64,000 nt of DNA from Mycoplasmopsis pullorum. GTDB taxonomy: Bacteria; Bacillota_I; Bacilli_A; Mycoplasmatales; Metamycoplasmataceae. This document shows, in pieces, positions 51,408 through 62,768 of the stretch (positions within the stretch are counted from its first letter, which is position 1; each line of letters begins with the position of its first letter). The notes beneath the pieces were generated by a model. It made no database searches, was not told the origin of the DNA, and was given only the letters and a program-made list of their open reading frames with translations. The position numbers were made by a program, and so were the translations under genes. The stretch is taken from contig NZ_CP017813.1 in NCBI RefSeq assembly GCF_001900245.1, forward strand, positions 620,001 through 684,000, written 5' to 3'.

Positions 51408-52827
51408 TTTTGAAGTAATTATTGGAATTGAAATTCACGTTGAATTATCAACTAAAACTAAGATGTTTTCGCCAATTGAGATTGATTTTAATGCTCAACC
51501 AAACACTAAAGCTAACCAAATTGATTTAGGTTATCCAGGTACTTTACCACTAATTAATAAGCAAGCTGTTAAAAATGGAGTAGCTTTAGCAAAAGCTCTG
51601 CAAATGGAAATTGATGACGAATTACATTTTGATCGTAAAAATTATTTTTACACTGATTTACCAAAAGGTTACCAAATCACTCAGTTTTACAGACCTATTG
51701 GTAAAAATGGTCAAATCCAAATTACTCTTGAAAACGGTCAAAATAAATTAATTGACATCGAAAGAATTCATTTAGAAGAAGATACAGCCAGACAGCATCA
51801 TGTTGGTGATGTAACTGAATTAGACTATAATCGTGCTGGTGTACCACTTATTGAAATTGTTACTTATCCAGTCATGAGAAGTGCTGAAGAAGCAGCTTTA
51901 TATGTCGACGCAATTCGTCAAACAGTTTTAGCTTTAGGTATTTCGAATGCAAAATTAGAACAAGGTTCATTACGTGCGGATGTTAATATTTCACTACGTC
52001 CTTATGGTTATAAAAAATTTGGTACCAAAGTAGAAATTAAAAACTTAAATTCATTAAGTAATATTAAAAAAGCGATTGAAAAAGAAATTGATATTCAATA
52101 TGCTAAAATCATGAAAAATGAACCAATTTTACAACAAACTAAACGTTTTGATGATTCGTTAATGGATGTAGTGGTAATGAGAACAAAAACTGGAGAAGTT
52201 GATTATAAATACTTTCCAGAACCAAACATTCCTTTTATTAAACTAAGTAAAGAATTTATTGATAGTGTTCAATTACCTGAATTACCATGAGATAAAAAAA
52301 TCAGATACGAGTCAGAAAATATCAATAATATTTACATTCAAAGTTTGGTTAATGACTTGCAATTAGCACAATTTTTTGACAGTATAATTTATAGTGATCG
52401 CGACAAATTGTCAAAAGTCTTCTTTGCTGAAGTTGTTTCTTTAGCAAACGCTCAAAACGTAAAAGCTTATGAATTAGGAATAAAAGCAGAAAATATTGCA
52501 CAAGCGATGCAACTTTTAGATTCAGAAATCATATCTGGTAAATCACTCAAAAAACTTGTACCTTTATTAGTACAATTCAACGGTGATATTAACAAGTTAC
52601 TAGATGAACATCAATTAAAACAAATTATTGACAAGAACGTAATTGAATCAATTTTATCTGAAATTATTAGCGAAAACGAAGCAACAATTACACAACAATT
52701 GGATCGTCCAGAGCGTGTGCTTAAAATGATTTTAGGTGCTGCTATGAAAAAAACTGGTGGACAAATTTCTCCAACATTATCTGATGAAATTGCTAAAGAT
52801 CTTCTCAAGAGAAAATTTTCGATTTAG
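51397..52827 (+). CDS. gatB: Asp/Glu-tRNA amidotransferase subunit B
   Basis: A 476-residue subunit that binds and activates the misacylated tRNA. Motifs are IGIEIHVELST, FDRKNYFYTDLPKGYQITQF, EEDTARQHH, DYNRAGVPLIEIVT and SLRADVNISLRPYG. The C-terminal YqeY-like domain is normal. The ATG at 51397 has AGGAGGT 5 bases upstream; a GTG at 51391 in the same frame is less likely. Confidence 0.95.
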
Positions 52828-53875
52828 GAAACTTCAAAAAAGTTTTCAGTCCCCAATTACTCAATATAAAATTGGATTTAAAAAGACTAAATTAGTAAAT
52901 AACATAATTTGATCGTCACGATTTGAATTTAATTTTGTTGAATTTATTATTAAAAAAATCATTTGATTCATCTTACACATTACAATGTTACGCGAGTTTC
53001 TGAATAATAGTAAAAAAGCAAATGAAATGATTAATCGCATCTACAAAAAATTCATTTCGAAAAACTTTTATTTTATTTATATTTCAACTAGTTTTTACTT
53101 TCTAGTTTCATTTGTTCCAATTGTAATTTTTGTCTATTTTTTTCTCTGATTAATTTCTTTTAATACCTATAATTTTAAAGATTTTTTTATTGAAAGTATT
53201 CTAGCTCGTATCATCCCAAATATCAGTCGTACAATTCAGGAATTTAAAGAAAATAATACTGGTACTGGTGGTGCTTGAATTGTTCTTTTACTACTATCAA
53301 CATTATGAATTAGTAGCAGTGGATATAGTAATTTTATAACAGCTCAAAATCACATTTACAATCATAAAAACTCAGTGGTTTCGAAAATTACTTATCGAAT
53401 TAAAGGTTTTTTTGCTGTTTTTGGAATAGGACTTTATATTTCTTTTTTTGTTATTATTACTTTTTTAATTGCTAGTGCTGCTAAATTGTTGATTACCGAA
53501 AATGAAATTAAAGTTTTAAATCATAGCCTTTTAGCGACCGTTTTTTTTGTTGTAATGCTGTTTATTTTTCTTTATTTTGGAATTTTTGCACTCCTTAGAT
53601 TTACACCAAGCTTCGCAATTAAATGACGTCAAATCAACTCGGGAATTGTGGTTTCATGTATTCCGATTTGAATTTTAATTAGTATGTTCGGTTGAATCAG
53701 TTATAAATTCATTAACTACAACAAATATGGTTCACTTGGTATTTTTATGTACTTATCTCTTTTTGTGAGTTTATTATCATACTTTCTATTTTTAGGAATT
53801 ATAGTTAATGAGTCGTATTATAAATTATTTGTTTCGCAACGAACCTTTCCAAAACGACGAAAATTCAAATTTTAA
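52784..53875 (+). CDS. YihY/BrkB-like membrane protein
   Basis: A 363-residue multi-pass membrane protein. Hydrophobic segments occur at about residues 55-75, 100-125, 165-185, 205-235, 245-270 and 300-330. GTGGAWIVLLLLSTLWISSSGYSN and the following AQNHIYNH fit the centre of the YihY/BrkB family (UPF0761). Function is not established. The frame is open back into gatB; the ATG at 52784 overlaps gatB by 44 bases and has no ribosome site, so the true start may lie a little downstream. At least six TGA(Trp). The basic C-terminus ends KRRKFKF. Confidence 0.7.
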
Positions 53876-53877
53876 TC

Positions 53878-53904
53878 AAATGCAATTTAGGTTGCATTTT
53901 TTTT
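53878..53904 (+). terminator. Intrinsic terminator after the YihY-like gene
   Basis: AAATGCAA and TTGCATTT pair around TTTAGG and run into eight or more T residues. Confidence 0.88.
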
Positions 53905-54018
53905 GTTTTAAATGTGTAAAAAATTTCATTAAAAATTTGAATATAAACAAAAACTTGTCTTTAAAACCACATTTTTAGTTTATTAATGTCATTAAAATGT
54001 ATTTAAAACATAAAATAA

Positions 54019-54030
54019 TATAATTAATTT
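54019..54030 (+). promoter_or_regulatory. -10 box of the leaderless nuclease lipoprotein gene
   Basis: Consensus TATAAT at 54019-54024 ends 6 bases before the ATG at 54031. No ribosome site. No convincing -35. Confidence 0.6.
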
Positions 54031-56493
54031 ATGAAGAAGAGCAAATTTTTTATTTTGACAAATTTATCAGTTTTACCATTTATTGCTACAGCGGCAGCAT
54101 GTGATTATAAGAGTGAAGCGATAAAACCTACAGAACCTGTTAATGGTCAAGGTGATAATAATAAAGAAACACCAGAACAACCTAAAGACAATCAAACACC
54201 TCCAACAACTGACAATCCTAAAAACGATGGAAGCAAAGAACAACCTAAGGAAAATAGTGGAGATAAGGAAAAAACTCCCGAAGGACCTAAAGAAGAAACA
54301 CCAAAAGAAGATAATACACCTTCAAACCCTACTGATGAAAAACCAACTACACCAGTAGATAATGCTTCTGATAAAAGTGAAGAACCAAAAACAACTATTC
54401 AAAAAGATAAAAACAATGTTTTTGAATTAGTTGATGAAGATAAAGTTATCAAATTCATTAATGATGAATTAGGAAATAGTAATATTTCATTAGAGAGAAC
54501 GTTATTTTTAGGTTCAAATAAATCGTTAAGTTTTGATAATTTTTCAAATGTTTTCAAAATCCGTGATGAATGAACAAGTGAAGAAATTAAATTTAAAAAA
54601 GGATTTAATAGAGTTAGATTAAATGTAATAATTGAACGTAAAAAAATAACAATTGTATATTCTTTTACAGACGATTCAAAAGAATACTCACAAGTTTTTG
54701 AAATTAAGAATCCATGAGTTGAATCAACTATTGAAAGCTCTAATAATAATTCAAATACTCCAACTCCAATTGAAAACTCAAACAAACCAGTTGAAGAACC
54801 TAATAATACATCAAATGAAAATTCAGACGCTGATGAAATCAATGGTGAAGAGATTTTAATAGAAGATGGATCTACATTAGAAGTGCTTAAAGCTGAAGTT
54901 GATTTTGCAAAATCTAAAAATTGAGACACAATTAGACTCTATATCGATGAAGAAGAAACATATTTCATTAATGGAAATAGCAAATCTCCAAAAAGAATTG
55001 GTTTAATTAAACCTGGTATTCAACTTGAAAAATTAACAGTTAAAAGTGCTGGAAGTAAAAAATATATAACAGCTACATACACTGATAATTCTGTAACATT
55101 AAACTATACTTATAATAATGTTGAATATAGTCAGGGATTTGGTTGAGGTAAGATTGATCAACCATCTGAAGAACCTGTTGTAGTCGATGAAAATAGTTCA
55201 GATTCTAACACTAATGGCACAGATCCATCAGAAGCATTTGATGCAACCAATTTATTTATAGTAGCAAATGAAGATAATTTAAAAGAAACTATTGCTAAGG
55301 CTAAAAAATATCCAAATATACGTGCATTTTTACAACCCCAAACTGAAAAATTCTTATACAGTAAGAAGGAAATTTTCACTCTTAAACCAGGTGCAGATTC
55401 CTCAAAATTAGAATTGGAGTCAAGCGGAAGCAGTCAATATATTCAGTTTAATTTCAAAAATGGAAATAAATACGATCTCGAAGGTGCGTATAACTATGAT
55501 GGAAAAAGATATATTCAACGTATTTATTTAGGTGAAGGTCCAAGAGTAAATACAAATAATGAAAATCAACCAAGTGATGTTTCAGGTACGTCGAATACAA
55601 CCGGCGGAACTTCAACATCAAACAATCCGAATAACTCAGGAACTACTTCAGATAATAGTGGTACACCAGTTGATTTATCAATTTCAAATTCAACACACTA
55701 TGAAGCTAATTCATATTATAGTTCTCTTCAAGGTAAAAGAGGTAAAGAATTATTAGAGTCTTTATATGCACTTCAAAAAAGCAAAACATCACGTATTGGT
55801 TCTTATGCTTCATTATACGATATCTATACAAGATCATTTATAGACAAATATAGTGAAAATGATGGTACTATTTGAGATATTTATAGCGAAAACCCTAGTG
55901 GACCAGATCCTTATTATTACACATTTGAAAAACGAGTTGGTGGAGGAGGTTCAGGTAAATCAGGTAAAAATGAAGGTACTGGATTTAACCGTGAACACGT
56001 AATACCTCAATCATGATTCGGAAAAGTGTCTCCAACTGTCAGTGATGCTCACTTTATTTGACCTACTGATGCTAAAGTAAATGAGAGACGTGGTAATTTA
56101 CCACACTTTAATGTTTCTAATCCGTCTTGAACATCACAAAACGGTACAAAAGTTGGTGGCGGATACTCTGAACCAATCGATTTCTTTAAAGGTGATGTTG
56201 CTAGAGCTTACTTCTACTTCCAAGCGACACATAGAAATGGAATGGCAACAGATAACGGTAGAAAAGTATTTACCGGAGTCTTTCCATATTTCACAGATCA
56301 ATTCTTAAATGAATATTTAAGTTGATCGAATAACGATCCAGTTGACTTAAGTGAAGTCGATCGAAATAACGCAATTGATAATTATTATGGCGGATTAAGA
56401 AATCCATTTATCGATTATCCAAATTTACCTAACCTAATTTGAGGTGATGGAAGTGAAACATTTAATGATCAAGGTATTTTGGTCAGAAATTAA
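54031..56493 (+). CDS. Lipoprotein nuclease: repeat domains plus endonuclease I domain
   Basis: An 820-residue surface protein. Signal: MKKSKFF then TAAAC with acylated Cys24. Residues ~29-127 are Pro/Glu/Lys/Asn-rich and low in complexity. Three copies of the ~100-residue domain also found in the lipoprotein at 23083 lie at about 129-227, 284-372 and 408-502. From ~552 comes a complete endonuclease I (EndA/Vvn-type, Pfam Endonuclease_1) domain: FNREHVIPQSWFG with E655 and H656, SDAHFIWPTDAKVNERRGN, FFKGDVARAYFYFQA and EVDRNNAIDNYYGGLRNPFIDYP. The metal Glu/Asn and catalytic His are conserved; the disulfides of secreted homologues are not. It probably degrades host DNA at the surface to feed nucleotide salvage. 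Confidence 0.9.
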
Positions 56494-56495
56494 TA

Positions 56496-56527
56496 CAAAA
56501 ACACCACTAGTAAAAGTGGTGTTTTCT
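56496..56527. terminator. Bidirectional terminator between convergent genes
   Basis: AAAAACACCAC and GTGGTGTTTT pair around TAGTAAAA. T-rich ends on both strands let it serve the nuclease gene and the minus-strand ABC operon. Confidence 0.8.
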
Positions 56528-56531
56528 TATC

Positions 56532-58400
56532 CTATTCAAAGCTGCTAGTGTATAAGTTATAATAAAAACCTTTTTGCTCGATTAGTTCCTGATGGTTACC
56601 AATTTCAATGATGTTACCATCTTTGATAACCAATATTTTGTCGACATTTTTTATTGTACTTAAACGGTGAGCAATAATAAAGCAGGTTTTGTTTTCCATT
56701 AATTTATCTAATGATCTTTGAATAATTTTTTCCGTGATTGAATCGATATTTGAAGTTGCTTCATCCAGAATTAAAATTGGACGATTAGCTAAAAGAGCTC
56801 GAGTAATTGATAAAATTTGTTTTTGACCTTGTGAAAACTCGTTACCACCATTTTCAATCATAGTGTCATATGAATTTGGCAATAAATTTATAAAGTGGTC
56901 CGCTTGGGTTAAGTGAGCGACATCTTTTATTTGTTCAGTAGTTAACTTTGGATTCGATACTAAAAAGTTGTTCATGATAGTGTCATTTAGTAAGAATGAA
57001 TCTTGTGAGACGATTGAGATATTATCACGTAGATTATTTGAATCAATATTTTTTAATTCAAGTCCATCCACTGTGATGCTACCTTGCTGATAATTGTAAA
57101 ATTTATTAATTAAATTAATAATTGTTGTTTTACCTGAACCGGTTGGTCCGACCAATGCGATTTTTTCCCCTGGTTTAACAGTGAAATTAGCATTTTTCAA
57201 TTGTCAAGTTGGTGACTCAGGTAAGTATTTGAAATAAACATCTTTAAATTCAATTTCACCACGAACATTAGTTAATTTTAAGTGCTCAAGTTCTTTAGTC
57301 GAATCGTTTGGTAAGTGAATAATTTTAAAAATCCGATAAGTTGAAGCAAAACCTACTTGAATACTAAAGTTAGTAGAAAGCAAGTTTTGGAATGGACCAA
57401 TGAAGTTTCAATTTAAGAAAATGTATGTAACGATTGTCCCGGATGTTGCGTATCCATGCTGATCTAAACCAAAAGCTTTGATTCCGTACATTGGGACTTT
57501 GTTTAAGTAAAATGAAATTGAAATTATGATAATAAGTAATTGAACGGTATATGCTACCATCCCAAATCACGGTTCACTGCTGCGTGCAACAGTGTCCCCT
57601 TTAAATGCGATTAATTTTATATTTCTGGTAATAACTTTTAAATTGTCAAAAATAAAGTCTCTACGATCAAAAGCATTCATAATTTTGATATTATGTAATA
57701 TTTCTTCAACGTATCCATTTAATTCACCAAATAGGTTTTGTACACGCACAAAGTGCGGTTGAGCACGTTTAATAACCAAAATTGAAACACTAAATAATCC
57801 CAAAGCTACTGGGACAATAATTACAGTCAGAACCGACGAAACTAACATCATCGTTATAACTGATAATAAGATATTAAAAAAGTTATAAAAGAAATTATTA
57901 ATTGTGTTGAAAATTGTATTACCAACATTATTAATATCATTGATCAAAGTCGAAATTAAATCGCCAGCTTTTTTCTGATCATAGTATGAAATAGGCATAT
58001 TTAGCAATTTTTCCATTGCTTCTTTTCGCATTTTTGCAGCACTATTAAATGACAAGCGGACGTAAATTACACTTTCGGAGTATCTGAGCGCACCGTATAA
58101 AATAAAGGATAGGATAAAGATTGCAATGTCAATACTAAATTTGGTTAAATTGAAATTTGCTCCTGAATCACTTTGGATGATTAAGTCAAAGTGTTCACGG
58201 AAAATATAACCGACATAAAAACTTCCAACAACATAAAATAAAGCATTTAAAAATGAGAATAATAAACCAACTAGAAAAAGTTTTTTTTGATATTTTAAAT
58301 AACTAATTAACCTAAAGAAAACGCTAACTGATGAAAAATCTGAGTTAGATTTTGGTTTTTCTTTGATTTTTTTTCTTAATATTTTTGCTTTTTTGATCAT
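56532..58400 (-). CDS. ABC exporter half-transporter, subunit 2 (consensus catalytic NBD)
   Basis: A 622-residue type IV (MsbA-like) half-transporter: six-helix membrane domain in residues ~40-350 (FLVGLLFSFLNALFYVVG, IAIFILSFILYG), then an NBD. Walker A is VGPTGSGKTT, Walker B PILILDEATSNID with catalytic Glu, H-loop IIAHRLST. The signature is FSQGQ instead of LSGGQ. The 57201-57566 stretch is open when TGA is Trp. It follows the partner gene after 9 bases with AAGGA before the ATG. Substrate unknown; multidrug or lipid exporters have this form. Confidence 0.9.
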
Positions 58401-58409
58401 TTTAATCCT

Positions 58410-60203
58410 TTATTTATCTAGGTCTAATTGGTTTAAATAAATTTCTTTATATCAATCATTCGATTCAATTAATTGCTCGTGCGAACCTAAACCCGTTATT
58501 TTTCCTTTTTCTAAAACCATAATTTGGTCAGCGTGTTTAATTGAATTGATTTTTTGACTAATAATAATTGTTGTCGCGTTGTATTTTTTAATATTTGACA
58601 ATAATCTTTTGGTTGTAATGTTATCTAAAGCAGAAGTTGAGTCATCTAAGATTAGAATTTTTGGTTTTAATAATAAGGTACGAGCAATTGAAAGTCTTTG
58701 TTTTTGACCACCAGAAAGATTTTTACCTCTTTGTTCAATTTTGTGATCAATTTTATCTTCAAATGTACGGACAAAATCAATTGCACATGAATTTTCTAAT
58801 GATTCTTTAATTTCATTTTCGTTTGCATCTTGTTTAGCAAACAATAAATTACTCTTAATTGTACCGCTATACAACATTGGTTCTTGATAAACAATACCAA
58901 CATTTTGACGCAAACTTTTGGTTTGAATATTTTGTAAATCGATGTCATTAATTAAAATTTGACCATCATTATATTTATAGTTATTCATTATTAAATTTAC
59001 TAAAGTTGACTTTCCCGAACCAGTTGGACCAATAATCCCCAATGTTTGTCTTGGTTTTAAATCAAAATTAATATTTTCAAGTACGAATTCTGGTGATTCA
59101 GAGTAGAATTTGAAGTTTAAATTTTTAACTTTAATTCCTAAAGCATCGTTATTTTGACTCAAATCAATTCCATTAGTGATTTCTAAATCTTCAATTTGTC
59201 AATTTAAAACTTCTAAAATTCTTCGACATGAAACCCTTGCTCTAAAAATAACTCCAAGGAACATACTTAATAAAAGAATTCCAAAAGAAATATTGAACAT
59301 ATATTCAATAAACACGTTAACGTTAGTTAAAAAGTTAGTATCAATAACACCACTACGCACTTTTTGCGAAGCGATTATATAAATAAAAGCGACGACTATG
59401 TTTATTAAGCTAAAGAACAATGGATTTCCAAGTGAGAATAAGTTGTTAGTTTTGATTTGAATTTTTAATCATTTATCATTTACTTCATTAAATTTATTTG
59501 ATTGCTTTTCGTATAAATTAAAACTTTTAATCAAACGAGCACCTAAAATGTTTTCGTCAGCCACTTTAGTTAAATTATCGATTACTTTTTGATTTTCTTC
59601 CATTAATGGCATGCTTTTTTTAATAATAAGATATACCACAAAGCTCATGAGTGGAATAATAAAAAAGATGCTTAATGATAAGGATAAATCTGTTAAAAGC
59701 GAAAAGACAATTCCACCAACAATTAAAAGTGGTGCTCTAATTAATGTACTAGTTGCCCCGGTGATGAATTCCCAGAATACAGCAACATCATTTGAAACTC
59801 TGGTTATTAAACTTTCATGAGTAAGTGTACCAAGATCCTTCAAACTCATTCTTTGGATTTTTTGAAATGTTCTATTTCTAAAAAATTCACTACTTTTTTC
59901 ACCTGCTCAAGTAGTAATGACCACACCAGAAAGTGATGTTATGACAGCAAGCAAAATCAGGATAATTACCGTAATAATTAATTTTTTAAAAATTACACTT
60001 TTAACACCTTGAAAAATAATGAATGTATTAAAAATTGAAATGTCAATTATTTTTTGTGGATCTTTTTCAAGCAAAATCTTTAAAAATTGACTAATAAAAA
60101 GAGGTAAAATCAAACTAATTATTACGTTAAAAAAGATTACAACGACTCCGAAATAAAATTGATATTTTATGTCTTTTGGTAACAATTTAAACATCTTAAT
60201 CAT
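58410..60203 (-). CDS. ABC exporter half-transporter, subunit 1 (degenerate NBD)
   Basis: A 597-residue half-transporter of the same type. The membrane domain has GVVVIFFNVIISLILPLF near the start and LITRVSNDVAVFWEF. In the NBD, Walker A is IGPTGSGKST and the signature a perfect NLSGGQKQR, but the catalytic Glu is Asp (ILILDDSTSALD) and the H-loop His is Gln (IIISQKIN). This is the degenerate partner expected of a heterodimeric exporter, opposite to the subunit at 56532. The start has AGGAGT 4 bases upstream and a TGCTATAAT promoter before it. Several TGA(Trp). Confidence 0.9.
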
Positions 60204-60226
60204 AGCTACTCCTAAAATTGATTTAT

Positions 60227-60235
60227 ATTATAGCA
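60227..60235 (-). promoter_or_regulatory. Extended -10 of the ABC exporter operon
   Basis: TGCTATAAT on the minus strand (TGnTATAAT), ~24 bases before the ATG of the first exporter gene. No clear -35. Confidence 0.6.
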
Positions 60236-60264
60236 TATTTAATGTTCTAAATTGATTTAGTCTT

Positions 60265-60278
60265 GTGATTTTAATCAC
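60265..60278. repeat. Perfect inverted repeat between exporter and pot operons
   Basis: GTGATT and AATCAC flank TT. It lies in the divergent intergenic region, upstream of both promoters. Possible operator; no other copies were seen. Confidence 0.35.
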
Positions 60279-60352
60279 TATAAGCATGTATTATAGGTCA
60301 AATTTGTAGTTAAAAAAATTTACAAAATAACAGCATTTTTTTTCTTTTTGTA

Positions 60353-60358
60353 TATAAT
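60353..60358 (+). promoter_or_regulatory. -10 box of the short ORF upstream of potA
   Basis: TATAAT ending 7 bases before the ATG at 60366, so the transcript would start at or next to it. Confidence 0.5.
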
Positions 60359-60365
60359 TTTTTTC

Positions 60366-60503
60366 ATGACTAAACAGATAAGAAAAGAAATCGGATTAAA
60401 AATAAAAAATATACTGTTTTTGTTTTGCGATGTTGAATATCCAACATTGGATTTTCTTACTGAAGAATACTCACAAAATCTTTTCGATTGCGTCTCCCTG
60501 TAG
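60366..60503 (+). CDS. Short leader ORF upstream of the pot operon
   Basis: A 45-residue frame (MTKQIRKEIGLK at the start) ending at TAG 60501, 57 bases before potA. It has a consensus -10 box 7 bases before its ATG and no ribosome site, so it would be read as a leaderless peptide. A perfect hairpin (CTGATT/AATCAG) followed by TTTT lies just after its stop. A regulatory leader peptide is possible; it could also be an unused frame. Confidence 0.45.
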   Translation: MTKQIRKEIGLKIKNILFLFCDVEYPTLDFLTEEYSQNLFDCVSL

Positions 60504-60508
60504 TTAGG

Positions 60509-60527
60509 CTGATTTTTAATCAGTTTT
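60509..60527 (+). terminator. Possible attenuator hairpin before potA
   Basis: CTGATT and AATCAG (6-base perfect stem, 3-base loop TTT) followed by TTTT, between the short ORF and potA. Too weak for a strong terminator but in the right place for attenuation. Confidence 0.4.
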
Positions 60528-60559
60528 AACCAAAATTTTATTAAATATAAGGAGATAAA

Positions 60560-61933
60560 TTGAAAAATTCAAAAAAAGAAAATAATACAATTATTGAATT
60601 AATTGAAATAGTTAAAGAATTTGAAGACAAAGTTGTTTTAAACAATGTTGATTTAAAAATTAATAAAGGTGAATTTGTTACTCTTTTAGGACCTAGTGGA
60701 TCAGGAAAAACTACAATTTTAAGATTATTAGGTGGTTTTGAGTGAGCGACTCGTGGAGAAATTAAATTTAACAACTTAGATATTAAAGATTTATCTGCAC
60801 ACAAGAGAAATGTTTCAACAATTTTCCAAGATTATGCTTTATTTCCTCACTTAAATGTTGAAGGTAATATTCGTTATGGTCTTAAATTAAAAAGAGTACC
60901 AAGAGAAACAATTAACCAAAAATACATTCATCTATTGGAGAAAAAGAAACTTCAATGAACAGCTTTAGCAAATAAAAAAATGGCTCAATTAGATGAGAAA
61001 CAACAAAAATTTGAAGCTGAATTAGAAAATTTAAAACCAACTACACACCAATATAAAAAACGTCAGGACTGACTTGATGATTCTGACTTTAAATACTCAT
61101 ATTGAGAAAATTATGTAAATCAAAAAGTCCAAGCATTTGAAAATAAGCACTTTAAGCGAAAAATGACCAACCAAGAAATGGATGAAAAAATTGCTAAAAT
61201 GATTGAGCTTGTTGGTCTTAAAGGAAATGAAAATAAAGCAATTAACCAACTTTCAGGTGGTATGAAGCAAAGAGTTGCTTTAGCTCGTTCTTTAGTTATT
61301 GAACCTGAGATTCTTTTATTAGATGAACCACTTTCTGCTCTGGATGCTAAAATTAGACAAAAAATGCAAGTTTTATTAAGAAGCATTCAACAAGAATTAG
61401 GTTTAACATTTATTTTTGTTACTCACGACCAAAGTGAAGCGTTAGAATTATCTGACCGGATTGCTGTTGTGCGTGGTGGACAAATTGAACAATATGACAC
61501 ACCAAAAAACATTTACGATTATCCAATAAATAAATGAGTCGCATCATTTATTGGTGAATCAAACATTTTCAATGCACATTTTAAAGGTGATAATAAAGTT
61601 AAGATTTTTGATAAAGAATTCAAAACAGTCCACACTAGTGATGAATTTGAAAAAAATCAAGAAGTTGATGCTTTAATTAGACCTGAAGATATTGATATTA
61701 CCAATAATTCAAAAAACAAGGATGCACTTATTGGTACAATCAAAAATATGTCATATCGTGGTAGCTATTTCTACTTAGATGTTGAGTTAGAAAATGATGT
61801 AATTATGCATGTGGAAACACCTAAAAAATTCGAAATTGGTGAAACAGTTTATTTATCGTGAACAATTGACTCTATTCATTTAATGAAAAAAGATGCTAAG
61901 TGAGATTACGAAACAAATGTTTTCAAGAATTAG
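60560..61933 (+). CDS. potA: Spermidine/putrescine ABC transporter, ATP-binding protein PotA
   Basis: A 457-residue protein. Walker A is [19 protein letters not shown]-loop FQDYALFPH, signature [17 protein letters not shown], Walker [12 protein letters not shown] and H-loop [10 protein letters not shown] mycoplasma-type insertion of ~90 residues, rich in Lys, Glu and Gln, lies between Q-loop and signature (about residues 113-205). A C-terminal TOBE-like domain (LIRPEDIDI) follows. The start is TTG at 60560: AAGGAG lies 5 bases upstream and no ATG fits. Three TGA(Trp) sit in the insertion. Confidence 0.92.
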
Positions 61934-62768
61934 CTTATTTTTAAGTTCGAATAAGAAAATTTATTTAATTGTTCCGTATTTACTAATTGCACTTTTACTG
62001 ATTATTTTACCAATTATTTTAATCATCTTTAATGCACTAAAACCACTACCAAACAGCTCTGGAAATGGATATAATGATAACTGAATTTTACTTAAAGAAC
62101 CAGCAACATGAAATATCATTTTACGTTCATTACGTGTTGGTGTTGCTGCTTCGATTTTATGTTTATTAATCGGTTTTCCATATGCTTATTTTGTTAGTTC
62201 AAGCAAATCAAAAATTTTTCAAATTTACTCAATGAGCTTAATTTTAAGTCCGTTAGCTATTTTTACAATTGCTAGAATTTATTCACTAAGAATTTTATTT
62301 GTTAACTTAGTTTCGGACTCAAACTCATTAAATAACGAATTATTTTTAATTGTAGGTTTAATGTACTTAAACTTACCTTTGATGGTTATGCCAATCTATA
62401 GTGTCTTAAAAGATATGCCTAAAAATATTATCGAAGCTTCCAATGATATGGGGTACAATACATTCCAAACAGTTTTTAAAGTAATTGTCCCTTATTCGAC
62501 AAAAGCTATTTTAAGTGGTTTTGGGATGATTTTTCTAAGTAGTGCCACAACATTCGTAGTTTCAGCAAAGTTACTACCAAATGGTACACAAAACCAATTA
62601 ATTGGGGACTTAATTAACATTACAATTAATCCCGGAAATAAATACGATTTAGCAAAAGGATCATCACTTGTTTTAGTGGTTTCTGCTATTTTTATTAGTA
62701 TTTATAGTTTCATTTTATTGATGCCAAGGCTAATTTTCAAACTTAAAAAAGGAGCACATTATGAGTAG
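61893..62768 (+). CDS. potB: Spermidine/putrescine ABC transporter permease PotB
   Basis: A 291-residue inner permease with about six membrane helices. The EAA loop reads KNIIEASNDMGYNTFQTVFKVIVPYS, the contact site for PotA. IYLIVPYLLIALLLIILPIILI is the first helix. The ATG at 61893 overlaps potA by 41 bases; an ATG at 61917 is an alternative. The gene overlaps potC by 8 bases. Confidence 0.88.

Noticed and set aside
54143-54358. Gln/Lys/His-rich open frames inside the nuclease lipoprotein
   Set aside because: Frame-shifted readings of the low-complexity Pro/Glu/Lys linker; no independent start or motif.
57370-57570. Small minus-strand open frame inside the ABC exporter gene
   Set aside because: It lies in another frame from the exporter, whose own frame is open here when TGA is Trp.
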